Source: DASSFG01 sp035550375
GTDB lineage: Bacteria > Planctomycetota > Planctomycetia > Pirellulales > JAICIG01
Reading direction: 5' to 3'
DNA length: 64,000 nt
Assembly: GCA_035550375.1 (NCBI GenBank)
Contig: DASZPH010000045.1
Location: 1-64,000, forward strand
Positions 30,635 to 40,113 of the stretch are shown here, one piece after another; the stretch's first letter is position 1, and each line of letters starts with the position of its first letter. A program made the translations under genes and the position numbers. A model generated the notes under the pieces. The model searched no databases. It had not been told where the DNA came from and saw only the letters and a program-made list of their open reading frames with translations.

Positions 30635-32764
30635 CTAGTTCCCCGTCTGCTGCGGCTTCGCCAGCGTGGAGGTTATCGCTTCTTTCAACGCATCGGCGAA
30701 TTGCGGTCCATAGCCGACGAAGACGCGGGTGACCTTACCGTCGGCGCCGACCACGACGGTGTAGGGAATCGAGTTGGCGCCGTAACCGGCCGCCACGCGG
30801 CCGTCACGATCGAGCCCTACCGACAAACTCAAGTTGAGGCGCTCGACGGCCTGCGCTACGTCGTCGCGCGTCTCTTGCAGGTTGATCGCCACGAGCCGCA
30901 CCTTCTGCGAATCGAATTCGGCCATCACGGATGCCACGTCGGGGAGCCCCTTCACGCAGGGCGCGCACCAACTTGCCCAGAAGTCGAGCACGACCACTCT
31001 GCCCCGCTCACTCGACAAGCGAAACTTCGAGCCGTCGAGCAGGTCGAGCGTGAAGTCGGGCGCGAGCCGGTCCACCAGATCCGGCTCCGACGAGAGACCG
31101 TCAGCATCGTCGGCGAATGCCTTGGGCTCGATGGCCTCGGTCAGTTTCCACATCCGATAGTTCTGGGCCAGCTTCGACAGCGTGCGGGGAACGCCGAGAC
31201 GCAACGTGCTCAGCTCCTCAAGCCGCAGTCGGCAGTCGCCCAACAGTTCGTTCCTGCCAACAAGGCAGCCATCGTCGAGCCTGGCGTCCGCGAGACACAG
31301 GCTCAGCCCGTCGGCGTCCGTCACTTGCACCAGGCCGGCGCCCTTGTCCTTGGTTGGCGAATCGTCGGCCGAATCAAGCCAGATGACCGATGCGATCCGC
31401 TCGCGGGGGAATTCACGGCGGGCGGATCCCACCTGAAACACGATCCGGCTGTCGGTCACGGCGAGCAGTCGGCCGCGCAGGAAATCGTCGCTCATCGAGC
31501 CCAGCACGTGCGTCGGCGGCTCGTCCTTTTGCAGTCTCGGCACGGTCAACAGACGAGCAAGCTTGTCGTTGGCAATGGCCCGGCGCGACTGCGGGCCGAA
31601 CTCAACCGCCTTGATTCGCGCGTTGAGCACGTGCCTAGGCTCTGGGCCGGCGACGCGCAAAACGGTTTCAACGTCATCGATCGACACGATGTTGCAGGTG
31701 AGCACGTCGCCGCCTCGTAAGAAGATCCGGTCTTCAGCAGCGGCTTCCTTCTCGATCAGTGCAGACAGCGCGGGCGGGCCAAAATCAATCGACGCGGTCA
31801 CGCCCGCGCGAATCGCCAGCGCGGTGGAACTGCCCGAAGGCTGCCAGGCGAAAGAGGTCAGCCCGGCCCGTGGCTCGGCCGCCACGAGCCGCCCGTGCAG
31901 CCGGGTTTCGCCGACCGAAAGCATCGCTTCGCCCCGCTGCCGCGCCGACGACTCTGACGCGGCCGACGCCCGGATCGAACGCAAGCCGGCCAGCGGCAAG
32001 GTAACGACCTCGCGGAAGGCCGACGATTTGACCACCACGGTTGACGGGCCAACTTTCTCCAACTCGCCGCTGAGACGGATACCGTCGACATATTCCAGAC
32101 TCACGGGACCGGGATGAGTCCCCGCGTCGGCCATCACGATTTCTGTGATCTCGTTGGCGCGGTAACTCGGGCTCTCGCTCCCCGCACGAAACGAAAAAGC
32201 GGTTGACCGCGCGTCGTAACCAACCAGGTCGGCGTAGACGACCTGGCTATTCCGCAGCACGACGTGTGCCTTCTGGATGACCGGCTTTTCCACGGCAAGC
32301 GGCCTGATCCGCGGTCGAAGCGCGCGGTAGGCGTGGCTCAGTGAGGCCACCGCGGCGCGCTTCACTTGAAAGGTTCCCCGCTGTGTTCGCAGCACGATCG
32401 TGTTATTGTCGACGGAAACGAGGTCTCCGCGGAGTTCGTCGCCGCCTGACAGCTCGACGCGATAATTGCCGTGCGACGCGGACGGCGACGGATGGAACTT
32501 GACGATCTGGACATCAGCGAGCGGAATCTGAAGCGGCGCGGCCAGGACAGGCAACTGCCAGGCGATCTCACCCGGTTTCGCAGAGACGGCCGGGCAGCCG
32601 CGCAATCGATCGCCGCTGGCGAGGACAAGTAGTCCCTCGCCGGTTCGGGCTTCGGCCGCCGGTTCGCCGCTCGCGTTCGTCGGCAATACCACCGCCAGCA
32701 GGCCGGCACAGGTGACCAGCGCTCGCCAACGACCGAGCTTAAGCTGGAGCTGCTGCTGAGCCAT
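30635..32764 (-). CDS. Secreted protein with C-terminal TlpA-like thioredoxin domain
   Basis: The 709-residue protein has a signal peptide (WRALVTCAGLLAVVLPTNASG). Most of the chain (about 40-530) is built of beta-rich segments that recur loosely: GDRLRG, GDELRGDLVSVDNNTIVLRT, GDVLTCNIVSIDDVETVLRV and DFLRGRLLAVTDSRIVFQVG, like successive small SH3/Sm-type barrels. The C-terminal 140 residues form a TlpA/ResA-type thioredoxin domain with FWASWCAPCVKG (Cys about 597 and 600) and the cis-Pro segment SIPYTVVV. The WCxPC pair suggests thiol-disulfide exchange in the periplasm; the substrate and the function of the repeats are unknown. It is convergent with the EF-hand gene and divergent from the DUF1592 gene. 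Confidence 0.87.
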   Translation of the reverse strand: MAQQQLQLKLGRWRALVTCAGLLAVVLPTNASGEPAAEARTGEGLLVLASGDRLRGCPAVSAKPGEIAWQLPVLAAPLQIPLADVQIVKFHPSPSASHGNYRVELSGGDELRGDLVSVDNNTIVLRTQRGTFQVKRAAVASLSHAYRALRPRIRPLAVEKPVIQKAHVVLRNSQVVYADLVGYDARSTAFSFRAGSESPSYRANEITEIVMADAGTHPGPVSLEYVDGIRLSGELEKVGPSTVVVKSSAFREVVTLPLAGLRSIRASAASESSARQRGEAMLSVGETRLHGRLVAAEPRAGLTSFAWQPSGSSTALAIRAGVTASIDFGPPALSALIEKEAAAEDRIFLRGGDVLTCNIVSIDDVETVLRVAGPEPRHVLNARIKAVEFGPQSRRAIANDKLARLLTVPRLQKDEPPTHVLGSMSDDFLRGRLLAVTDSRIVFQVGSARREFPRERIASVIWLDSADDSPTKDKGAGLVQVTDADGLSLCLADARLDDGCLVGRNELLGDCRLRLEELSTLRLGVPRTLSKLAQNYRMWKLTEAIEPKAFADDADGLSSEPDLVDRLAPDFTLDLLDGSKFRLSSERGRVVVLDFWASWCAPCVKGLPDVASVMAEFDSQKVRLVAINLQETRDDVAQAVERLNLSLSVGLDRDGRVAAGYGANSIPYTVVVGADGKVTRVFVGYGPQFADALKEAITSTLAKPQQTGN

Positions 32765-33013
32765 CGGCTTTCGGCCTACCCGATCCGGATGACGGTGCGA
32801 GGGATCACTTCGAGTATGTCGATCGTTGACGTTCGCGGCAAGTGTCGGAACTGGTAGGGGTACGAATCACTGCGATGACGCCGTGGCGATGGCCGAGCCG
32901 TCGATGCCGCGCGCCGCGCGGCTCCTCACGCGGCCAAGATTCGCAGATCGCAAATGATCGAAAAACTCGTATGATGAGGACCGTCCCATTGTCACGAGCA
33001 CCGTGGGTTAACC

Positions 33014-35353
33014 ATGAGGCTTAACACCGAGCTGCAGCGATTTGGCCTTTGTTGGCTCGCCGTCGTGGCGCTGGTCCCGGTCGCCGTCGCGGCCGACGAT
33101 CGGAGCGGGCGAGGACTTTATGAACGGCGCTGTGCAACCTGTCATGGCATGCACGGTGAAGGTAGCAGGGAGCATTATCCTCAAGCGCTCGAGGGCGAAC
33201 GTTCGACCGACGAGCTGGCACGTTTTATCGCCACGTCGATGCCACCCGACGAGCCCGGCGCCTACGAAGGCGAGGACGCCAGGGCCGTTGCCGCCTACAT
33301 CCACCAGGCGTTCTATTCTCCTCAGGCACGCGCGACGCGTGAGCGACCTCGGATTGACTTGGCGCGGCTTACGGCGCGTCAACATGCGAATGTCATCGCC
33401 GATCTGATGGTCGCCTTCTATGGTTCGTCTGCTGGCGAGAAGCAATTCGGTTTGCGCGGGAACTACGCCACGATCAATGCCAACGGCGACGGCAAGCAGG
33501 TGTTCTCCCGCATTGATCCGGAAGTGCGGTTCGATTTTGGCGTTTCCAGTCCCAGCCCCGAACAAATCGATCCCGCAGAATTTGCCATCTCGTGGACGGG
33601 GTCGGTTGCCGTGCCGGCCACGGGGGATTATGAGTTTATCGTGCGCAGCCCGAACAGCGTCAGGCTCTACGTCAACGACCGCAAGACGCCGCTCGTCGAT
33701 GCTTGGGTGAAGTCGGGAGAGCAGACGGAATACCGGGGAATGGTTCGATTGCTGGGCGGACGCGACTATCTGCTGCAACTGCACTTCACCAAGGCCGGAC
33801 AAGGCGGCAAGAAGCCAGAGAATCTTCGATCGCAAATCGCCCCAGCCGCTATTTCGCTCGCCTGGAAGCCGCCAGGCCAGTCGGAAGAAACGATTCCCGC
33901 CTGCCGGCTTTCTCCCCAAGAAGTACGGGAAACTCTGCTTTTGCAAACCTCCTTTCCACCGGACGACCGCAGCACTGGTTTCGAGCGCGGTACAGCCGTC
34001 AGCCCCGAGTGGGAGCAAGCCACGACGGCGGCTGCGGTGGAAGCGGCCACCTACGTGCGCGAGCGGCTGGGTGATTTTTGCGGCGTGATCGAGCCCAATC
34101 GAGAGCATGAGAGCACGCTGCGCGATTTTTGCGCCCGCTTTACTGAGCGTGCATTTCGACGCCCGCTTACGCCCGAGTTGCGCGCGATGTACGTCGATCG
34201 GCAGTTCGAGCGAGCGCCGGACGCGGGTATCGCGGTCGAGCGTGCAATCTTGATGACACTGAAGTCTCCCCGATTTCTTTACGTCAATGCTGCCGCTACG
34301 AGAGCCGACGCATACGACGTGGCTGCCGCGCTTTCCTTTGCACTCTGGGACTCACTGCCTGACGACGCGCTGCTGGCGGCCGCCGCTGCCGGACAACTCG
34401 CCACGCGCGAACAAGTGGCGGGGCAGGCAGAGCGCATGATGTCCGATCCCCGCGTTACCGCGAAGCTTCGGGAGTTCGTGCTAGCGTGGCTGAAAATCGA
34501 TCGGCATCACGAACTGCGTAAGGAACCGACACTTTTCCCGAATTTCAACCCAGCGATCGAAGCCGATTTGCGAACCTCCCTTGAGCTGTTTCTGGAAGAG
34601 GTGTTGTCCGGCGAACGGGCCGATTTTCGCACCTTGCTGCTTGCGGATGCGGTGTACCTCAATGGACGGTTGGCTCCCCTGTACGGCGCCGATATGCCCC
34701 GTGACGAGCCGTTTCGCAAAGTCGTCCTTGATTCCGGCGAGAGAGCCGGAGTGCTGACACACCCCTATTTGATGGCGACACTCGCGAGCGAGAGCACATC
34801 CTCGCCGATTCGTCGCGGTGTGCTGCTGGCACGAGGCGTGCTCGCGCGGGTTCTACGACCGCCGCCCGATGCCGTCACGCCCATCCCGGCGGCGCTGCAT
34901 CCCGATTTGACGACCCGTGAACGGACCGCGCTGCAGACCGCCGATCACGCGTGCCAGTCGTGTCACGCTCTGATCAATCCGCTCGGCTACCCCCTGGAAC
35001 GCTTCGACGCGATAGGGCGTTTTCGGACGACTGAAAATGGCCGTGTGATCGATGCCGCCGGCTCCTATTTGTCGCGGAGCGGGAAAGTCGTGACATTCGA
35101 CGGCGCTCGCCAGTTGTCGGAGTTCTTGGCCGGTAGTGACGAGGTCCACGACGCTATCGTCGAGAAGTTGTTCTATTATGTGGTCAAACAACCCGTTCGG
35201 GCGTTTGGTTCCGACGTGTTGCCGGCGTTACGTCACAAGTTTGTTGCAAGCGAGTTCAACATGCGCCGCCTGATGGTCGAAATCGCCGCGCTGGCCGCTT
35301 TCGAGAGGCCGGCTCAATCCCCGTTCCCCGTCGGTCAGAAGGGCAAGGAGTGA
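33014..35353 (+). CDS. DUF1592/DUF1588/DUF1585 planctomycete cytochrome protein
   Basis: This 779-residue secreted protein has a signal peptide (about 1-28) and an N-terminal cytochrome c motif, CATCHG at 40-45. A DUF1587-like stretch is followed by a PA14-like carbohydrate-binding insert (about 170-260, with GDYEFIVRSPNSVRLYVNDR), then DUF1595 (about 365-430), DUF1592 (about 435-560), DUF1588 (about 570-670) with a second heme-like motif CQSCH near 646, and DUF1585 (about 690-765). The set is standard for planctomycete outer proteins of unknown reaction, thought to combine sugar binding with electron transfer. The stop is two bases before the DUF1552 start, so the two form an operon. Confidence 0.94.
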   Translation: MRLNTELQRFGLCWLAVVALVPVAVAADDRSGRGLYERRCATCHGMHGEGSREHYPQALEGERSTDELARFIATSMPPDEPGAYEGEDARAVAAYIHQAFYSPQARATRERPRIDLARLTARQHANVIADLMVAFYGSSAGEKQFGLRGNYATINANGDGKQVFSRIDPEVRFDFGVSSPSPEQIDPAEFAISWTGSVAVPATGDYEFIVRSPNSVRLYVNDRKTPLVDAWVKSGEQTEYRGMVRLLGGRDYLLQLHFTKAGQGGKKPENLRSQIAPAAISLAWKPPGQSEETIPACRLSPQEVRETLLLQTSFPPDDRSTGFERGTAVSPEWEQATTAAAVEAATYVRERLGDFCGVIEPNREHESTLRDFCARFTERAFRRPLTPELRAMYVDRQFERAPDAGIAVERAILMTLKSPRFLYVNAAATRADAYDVAAALSFALWDSLPDDALLAAAAAGQLATREQVAGQAERMMSDPRVTAKLREFVLAWLKIDRHHELRKEPTLFPNFNPAIEADLRTSLELFLEEVLSGERADFRTLLLADAVYLNGRLAPLYGADMPRDEPFRKVVLDSGERAGVLTHPYLMATLASESTSSPIRRGVLLARGVLARVLRPPPDAVTPIPAALHPDLTTRERTALQTADHACQSCHALINPLGYPLERFDAIGRFRTTENGRVIDAAGSYLSRSGKVVTFDGARQLSEFLAGSDEVHDAIVEKLFYYVVKQPVRAFGSDVLPALRHKFVASEFNMRRLMVEIAALAAFERPAQSPFPVGQKGKE

Positions 35354-35355
35354 CC

Positions 35356-36681
35356 ATGTCTCGCAGGTTTGTTCGTCGTGATTTTTTGAGGAGTTTGGGT
35401 CTCAGCGCGGCCGCGCTTCCGTTCGTGATGAACCTTCCCAGCCTAGCCGCGGTGGGCGAAAGGCGTCGCAAGCAGCGCCTTGTCATCGTTTTCAGCCCCA
35501 ACGGGGTCGTGCCTGCCACGTTCTGGCCCGATGAGGAGGGCGAGCAGTTCACCCTGAAGGAGAGTCTCACCCCTCTCCAAGCTTTTCGCGACCGCACCCT
35601 GATTCTGCACGGAATTTGCGACAAGGTCCGCGGTGACGGCGACCAGCACATGCGCGGGATCGGCTGCCTGCTGACCGGAATCGAACTCTTTCCCGGCAAT
35701 GTTCTGGGAGGCTGCTCGGAACATCCGGCTGGCTGGTCGCGTGGTATCTCGATCGACCAGGAGCTGCGAAACTTCTTGCAGAGCCAGCCGGAGACGCGCA
35801 CCCGTTTTGGTTCGCTGGAATTCGGGGTCTTGGTGCAGGACCGCGCCGATACCTGGACACGCATGGTGTATGCGGGACCGAACAAGCCGGTGACTCCGGT
35901 CAACGACCCTTACCAGATGTTCGCCAAGCTTTACGGACGCGCCAAGCATCGCGAAAACCTGGCAAGTGTTCTCGACGGATTGCAGGAAGATTTCAACCGG
36001 CTACGCTCGCTGATCAGCAGCGAAGACGCTCGGTTGCTGGACGAACATGCCGCGATCGTGCGCCAGATGGAGCAGGACCTGCGTAGCGAGCCGGTGGGCG
36101 ATGTTGCCGACACCCCGCCCCATTGGGAGGCCGGAATGAAGCAGACAAACGACAACATGCCGGCGCTGAGCCGGATGCAAATTGATCTCATCGTGCGCGG
36201 TTTTGCGGCTGATTTCATGCGCGTGGCGAGCCTGCAGTATGCCTATTCGGCCAGCGACACCGTCATGTCGTGGCTTAACATTGAGGGGAGACACCACGAC
36301 ATTTCGCACAAGCCCGACGAGGACCAGAAAGCTCAGCAACAATTGACGCACATCAACCACTGGTTCTGCGAGCAGGTGGCCTATCTTGCGTCGCGACTTG
36401 CCGAAACGCCCGAACCAGGCGGCGAGGGCTCGCTGCTAGATAACACAACGATCGTCTGGACGAATGAATTAGGCAAAGGAAACGATCATAGTCACGAGAA
36501 CATCCCTTTCGTGCTGGTCGGTGGGGGACTTGGCTTCCGTGTGGGGCGCTCGCTCAAATTTCCGTCCGTGCCCCATAACCGCCTGCTGCTTTCGCTAGCC
36601 CATGCCTTTGGTCACGAGATCCCCCAGTTCGGCAATCCCGGTTACTGCAGCGACGGGCCACTGTCCGGAGTCACGACCTAA
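35356..36681 (+). CDS. DUF1552 domain protein with Tat signal
   Basis: ATG at 35356 has AAGGAG at a 5-base gap; an in-frame GTG six bases earlier overlaps the previous stop and is less likely. The 441-residue protein starts with a Tat motif (SRRFVRRDFLRSLG) and hydrophobic stretch, then DUF1552 features: FSPNGVVPATFWP, HGICDKVRGDGDQHMRG, SIDQELR, and the late TNELGKGNDHSHENIPFV. DUF1552 is almost always next to DUF1592-type cytochromes in planctomycetes and relatives, as here, suggesting a common exported complex. Function is otherwise unknown. The stop overlaps the end of the convergent phosphatase gene by four bases. Confidence 0.93.
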   Translation: MSRRFVRRDFLRSLGLSAAALPFVMNLPSLAAVGERRRKQRLVIVFSPNGVVPATFWPDEEGEQFTLKESLTPLQAFRDRTLILHGICDKVRGDGDQHMRGIGCLLTGIELFPGNVLGGCSEHPAGWSRGISIDQELRNFLQSQPETRTRFGSLEFGVLVQDRADTWTRMVYAGPNKPVTPVNDPYQMFAKLYGRAKHRENLASVLDGLQEDFNRLRSLISSEDARLLDEHAAIVRQMEQDLRSEPVGDVADTPPHWEAGMKQTNDNMPALSRMQIDLIVRGFAADFMRVASLQYAYSASDTVMSWLNIEGRHHDISHKPDEDQKAQQQLTHINHWFCEQVAYLASRLAETPEPGGEGSLLDNTTIVWTNELGKGNDHSHENIPFVLVGGGLGFRVGRSLKFPSVPHNRLLLSLAHAFGHEIPQFGNPGYCSDGPLSGVTT

Positions 36682-37775
36682 GGTTCGATCCGCGGCGGAC
36701 GAAGTTCGCTTAAAGCGAGTCGCTGCTGCAAGACCACGTCACCTGCCGTATCCCGTACTTGAAGGCGGATGATGGAATTACTCCAGTCGATGTCGACCGT
36801 GCCGAAATTGGCCTCGAAGTACGTCAGTCCCACGCGATAAGAGTTGACCTCATTGGCAAACCTCGCCCCCGACTTCGTCAAGTTGCCGCTCGGTGCGTTG
36901 AGGCTGCTCGACGTGATGTCGTAAAGCGGGTAGCCGGGCCCCACGTCGTTGGCGGCCGGTAGCCGCGAGATCTCCGCCAGGTGCCGGTCGCCACTCAAGA
37001 AGATGACGCCTGCCGCCCGCGATTGGCGGAGTAGATTCAGCAGCCGCGATCGCTCCTGGGGAAAGTTGCCCCATTTCTCCCACCCGTGTTCGTCCGCGAC
37101 AAACTGAATGCTGGAACCGATCAGCCGCACTTCGGCGGGCGTGGCGAGTTGCTCGCCAAGCCACTTCCATTGCTGCTCGCCGAGTATCGTGGCCTGCGGG
37201 TCGGCGGCGGGCAAATAGACGCCGCCGCGGCCTTCGCCCGGCTCGCCGTTTTGAAACCCTTTCTTCAGCGGGCTGCGAAAGTAACGCGTGTCGAGCAGAA
37301 TAATCTGCACCCTCTTTCCGGGCGGACCAAAAACGCGTGCCTGGTAGACGCCTTCCTGCTGTCGGCGCTCGTCGTTCTGCGGTACGTCGAAAAAATCGAG
37401 AAACACCTGCTGCGATTCGCGCTTCTTGGGGTACTCGGCCCCGGCGTCGTTGGCGCCAAAATCGTGGTCGTCCCAAGTGGCCAACAGCGGGCATGCGCGT
37501 TTCAGCTTCTGAAAGCCGGGTTGCTCCCCCAGGCGTCGGTAGGTCGCCCGCAGCAGGTCCATGTCCTCGGTGTCGGCGTAGACGTTGTCGCCCAGGAAAA
37601 TGAACAGCTCGGGTCGGGTGGCAACGATAGCTTCCCAGGCCGGCTGCGGCCGGTTTTGGTTGGCGCATGAGCCGAAGGCGATGCGCGAAAGCGGTTCCTC
37701 GATCGCGCCGACCTCGTCAGCCCTTGCCGCCAGTAGCGCCACGATGAACCAACAGAGTGTCACGCCTAATCGCAT
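36678..37775 (-). CDS. PhoD-like alkaline phosphatase/phosphodiesterase
   Basis: ATG at 37775 follows GGGAG by seven bases and opens a signal peptide (LGVTLCWFIVALLAARA), giving 365 residues. The PhoD metallophosphatase core shows IAFGSCAN (33-39), FLGDNVYADTE (60-70), WDDHDFGAND (101-110), the RYFRSP segment, and SGDRHLAEI late in the chain; these supply the Fe/Ca-binding Asp, Asn and His residues. Such enzymes hydrolyse phosphate mono- or diesters outside the cytoplasm. It lacks the separate N-terminal beta domain of Bacillus PhoD, as many planctomycete versions do. No phosphate-regulatory site is recognised upstream. Confidence 0.92.
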   Translation of the reverse strand: MRLGVTLCWFIVALLAARADEVGAIEEPLSRIAFGSCANQNRPQPAWEAIVATRPELFIFLGDNVYADTEDMDLLRATYRRLGEQPGFQKLKRACPLLATWDDHDFGANDAGAEYPKKRESQQVFLDFFDVPQNDERRQQEGVYQARVFGPPGKRVQIILLDTRYFRSPLKKGFQNGEPGEGRGGVYLPAADPQATILGEQQWKWLGEQLATPAEVRLIGSSIQFVADEHGWEKWGNFPQERSRLLNLLRQSRAAGVIFLSGDRHLAEISRLPAANDVGPGYPLYDITSSSLNAPSGNLTKSGARFANEVNSYRVGLTYFEANFGTVDIDWSNSIIRLQVRDTAGDVVLQQRLALSELRPPRIEP

Positions 37776-38186
37776 TTCGAGCTCCCGTTCGAGTGAGCAT
37801 CCAGGGTACAACGCCTCGGCACGCCATCCAAGGCATTCATCGAACGCCGAGCCGGGCCCTCATGCCGCTCACGGCTCGTCACCTCACCCGGCTTCAGCAG
37901 GCCCGCCGATCCTCCGTAATACGGGCCAGAGGCGGGATGGTTATAACGACTTTGTGGTCCTGCCCGGTTCCGGCATCTCACGTGGGTGCGGTCGAAAACC
38001 TCTAAAACGTCCGGTCGACTGACGAGGCCATCGATCTCACAAATCGATAGGTCCCCCGATGCGGCCGCGGGCCGCCAACTTACGGAACTCCTTGTCCAGT
38101 TCGGTTTTTGCTATACGCCCGGTGGCGGGCGAAAGCTAAGCTTCTCCAGAAAGGGCCGGAGGGCCCGTTCATCCATCGGGTCCGCT
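37776..38186. other. Divergent intergenic region before the hybrid kinase
   Basis: This 411-base gap lies between the divergent phosphatase and kinase genes. The kinase frame is open from GTG 37986, so part of the gap may be coding if translation starts early, but that stretch reads as low-quality protein. No RNA or operator is recognised. Confidence 0.45.
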
Positions 38187-40100
38187 ATGGTTTCTTGTCA
38201 GGACAGGCAAGATCGATGTTCTATTTCCGCGGTAACGACGTACGGCCGCCGGCTGTTTGACGCGCTGTGGGCCTTGGTGTTTGCAGTTTGGCGGTGGTTC
38301 CTGCCGCCCATCGCTTCGCCAGACCAGGGCGACGTGGGGACTCGCGTGCTCGCCTTCTGCCTGGGGATGTGCGTTTGGGTGCCGACATCTGCCGTCGCCT
38401 ATCACAATCTGGGCGTGCCGCCTGCCGTCGATGTGCTCCTCGTCGCGGCCTCGCTGCTTGCGGCAATGCCGTTTCTGCTCCGCTATAGCCAGCGTCCCGT
38501 CCTGTGCGGCAATCTGCTGATGACCTTGGCTCTGGGCACCTTCACCGGAGTGGCGCTGGTGACGGGCGGTCCGGCGGCGCCGGTCGCACCGTGGTTTGCG
38601 GCGGTGCCGATCATCGCCGTCTTCGTGATCGGCGCGCGGTGGGGCATCGTCTGGACGCTGCTCGCCTTGCTGGCGGCTTCCGCGGTTTTCCTGGCCGACG
38701 ACATGGGCCTTTCTTCTCCGGCACCGTTCACAGCCTCCCGTTTGCGCGTCCTGCAATTTGCCGGCTTGGTGCGACTTGTCCTTTTCGTCGCGGTGCTAAC
38801 GCTTCTTTTTAAGACGATCGAGCTCAGGCAGCGAGCGGCGCTGAAAGCGGCTATGTTGGCCGCGCAGGCTGCAGACCGCGCCAAGAGCGAGTTCCTGGCG
38901 AATATGAGTCACGAAATTCGCACGCCGCTTGCCGCTATTCTCGGTTACACCGAGCTTCTACGAGAGGGGAACGGAAACCCGGATGAGATGGCGCGGATCA
39001 ACCACAGCGACGCCTTGGAAACGGTTCATCGCAACGGCGAACACCTGCTGCAGGTGATCAACGACATTCTCGACCTCTCTAAAATCGAAGCGGGACGACT
39101 GAACGTGGAGATTGGTTTTGCCTCGCCCCGGCAAATCGTCGCCGACGTGACGGGGCTGTTTGGCGCGCGAGCCGCGGAGAAAAACCTGCAATTGGAGTCG
39201 CGATTCGACGCCGAGTTGCCCGACGAGATCGAGACGGATCCAACCCGGTTGCGACAGGTGCTGGCGAATATCGTCGGCAACGCCGTCAAGTTCACGGAAA
39301 GGGGCACAGTGCACCTGGACGCGAAGTGGAAGGGACCGCCGACAGGCCCCGGCCGTATCGAGTTTGCAGTCCGTGATTCGGGCATCGGCATGACGCAGGA
39401 GGAACTGAGCCGGTTGTTTCAGCCGTTCAGTCAGGCCGACGGATCGACGTCAAGGCGCTATGGCGGCACGGGTTTGGGGCTGGCCATCTGTCGCCGCCTG
39501 ACGGAGATGATCGGGGGAACAATCGAGGTGACCAGCGAACCGGGCAAAGGAAGCTGTTTCACGGTCAGCCTGCCGGTGGCGCGGGTGCGAAGCAGCGACG
39601 ATGCCTCGACGGGAACAGCCAATAGCCATGCGTCGCGCGAGAGGACTATTTCCCACAGGGCAGAGGATGTCAGTCTGTCGGGTTGTCGCATTCTGCTGGC
39701 GGAAGACAGCACGGATAACCAGCGGATGATTCACTACCTGCTGCAAAGGGTTGGCGCAGAGGTTGCCGTGGCGGACAACGGCCAAGCGGCTGTGGACCTG
39801 GCGCTGCGAGAACTTCGGCAAGGCTCCGCCTTCGACCTGATTCTGATGGACATGCAGATGCCGATTCTGGACGGGTACGAAGCCACGAGCCGCCTGCGCG
39901 CGGTGGGTTATCAGTACCCTATACTTGCCTTAACGGCCCACGCGCTCAGCACCGAGCACGACAAGTGCCGGGCAGCCGGCTGCGACGAGGTGTGCACCAA
40001 GCCGATCGAGCGGGCCGCTTTTTTTGACGCCATCCGCCGACGAGTGAGGCACCGCGACAACGAGGGGGTCGTTGCCGGTTCACCCTCAACGATTCGCTGA
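38187..40100 (+). CDS. Membrane hybrid histidine kinase with receiver domain
   Basis: The start at ATG 38187 is provisional (no strong ribosome site; the frame opens at GTG 37986); it gives 637 residues. Six or so hydrophobic segments occupy about residues 15-210 (VLAFCLGMCVWVPTSAVAY, VDVLLVAASLLAAMPFLLRY, WGIVWTLLALLAASAVFLA and others). Then come the HisKA box (SEFLANMSHEIRTPLAAIL, phospho-His about 243), HATPase with NIVGNAVKFTE, DSGIGM and GTGLGLAIC, and a C-terminal receiver (ILLAEDSTDNQRMI, LILMDMQMPILDG, LALTAHA and TKPIE). The receiver would take phosphate from the kinase and pass it on, probably to a separate Hpt protein. The membrane region has no recognised ligand domain. The input is unknown. 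Confidence 0.9.
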   Translation: MVSCQDRQDRCSISAVTTYGRRLFDALWALVFAVWRWFLPPIASPDQGDVGTRVLAFCLGMCVWVPTSAVAYHNLGVPPAVDVLLVAASLLAAMPFLLRYSQRPVLCGNLLMTLALGTFTGVALVTGGPAAPVAPWFAAVPIIAVFVIGARWGIVWTLLALLAASAVFLADDMGLSSPAPFTASRLRVLQFAGLVRLVLFVAVLTLLFKTIELRQRAALKAAMLAAQAADRAKSEFLANMSHEIRTPLAAILGYTELLREGNGNPDEMARINHSDALETVHRNGEHLLQVINDILDLSKIEAGRLNVEIGFASPRQIVADVTGLFGARAAEKNLQLESRFDAELPDEIETDPTRLRQVLANIVGNAVKFTERGTVHLDAKWKGPPTGPGRIEFAVRDSGIGMTQEELSRLFQPFSQADGSTSRRYGGTGLGLAICRRLTEMIGGTIEVTSEPGKGSCFTVSLPVARVRSSDDASTGTANSHASRERTISHRAEDVSLSGCRILLAEDSTDNQRMIHYLLQRVGAEVAVADNGQAAVDLALRELRQGSAFDLILMDMQMPILDGYEATSRLRAVGYQYPILALTAHALSTEHDKCRAAGCDEVCTKPIERAAFFDAIRRRVRHRDNEGVVAGSPSTIR

Positions 40101-40113
40101 AACAAAGCTCGCT

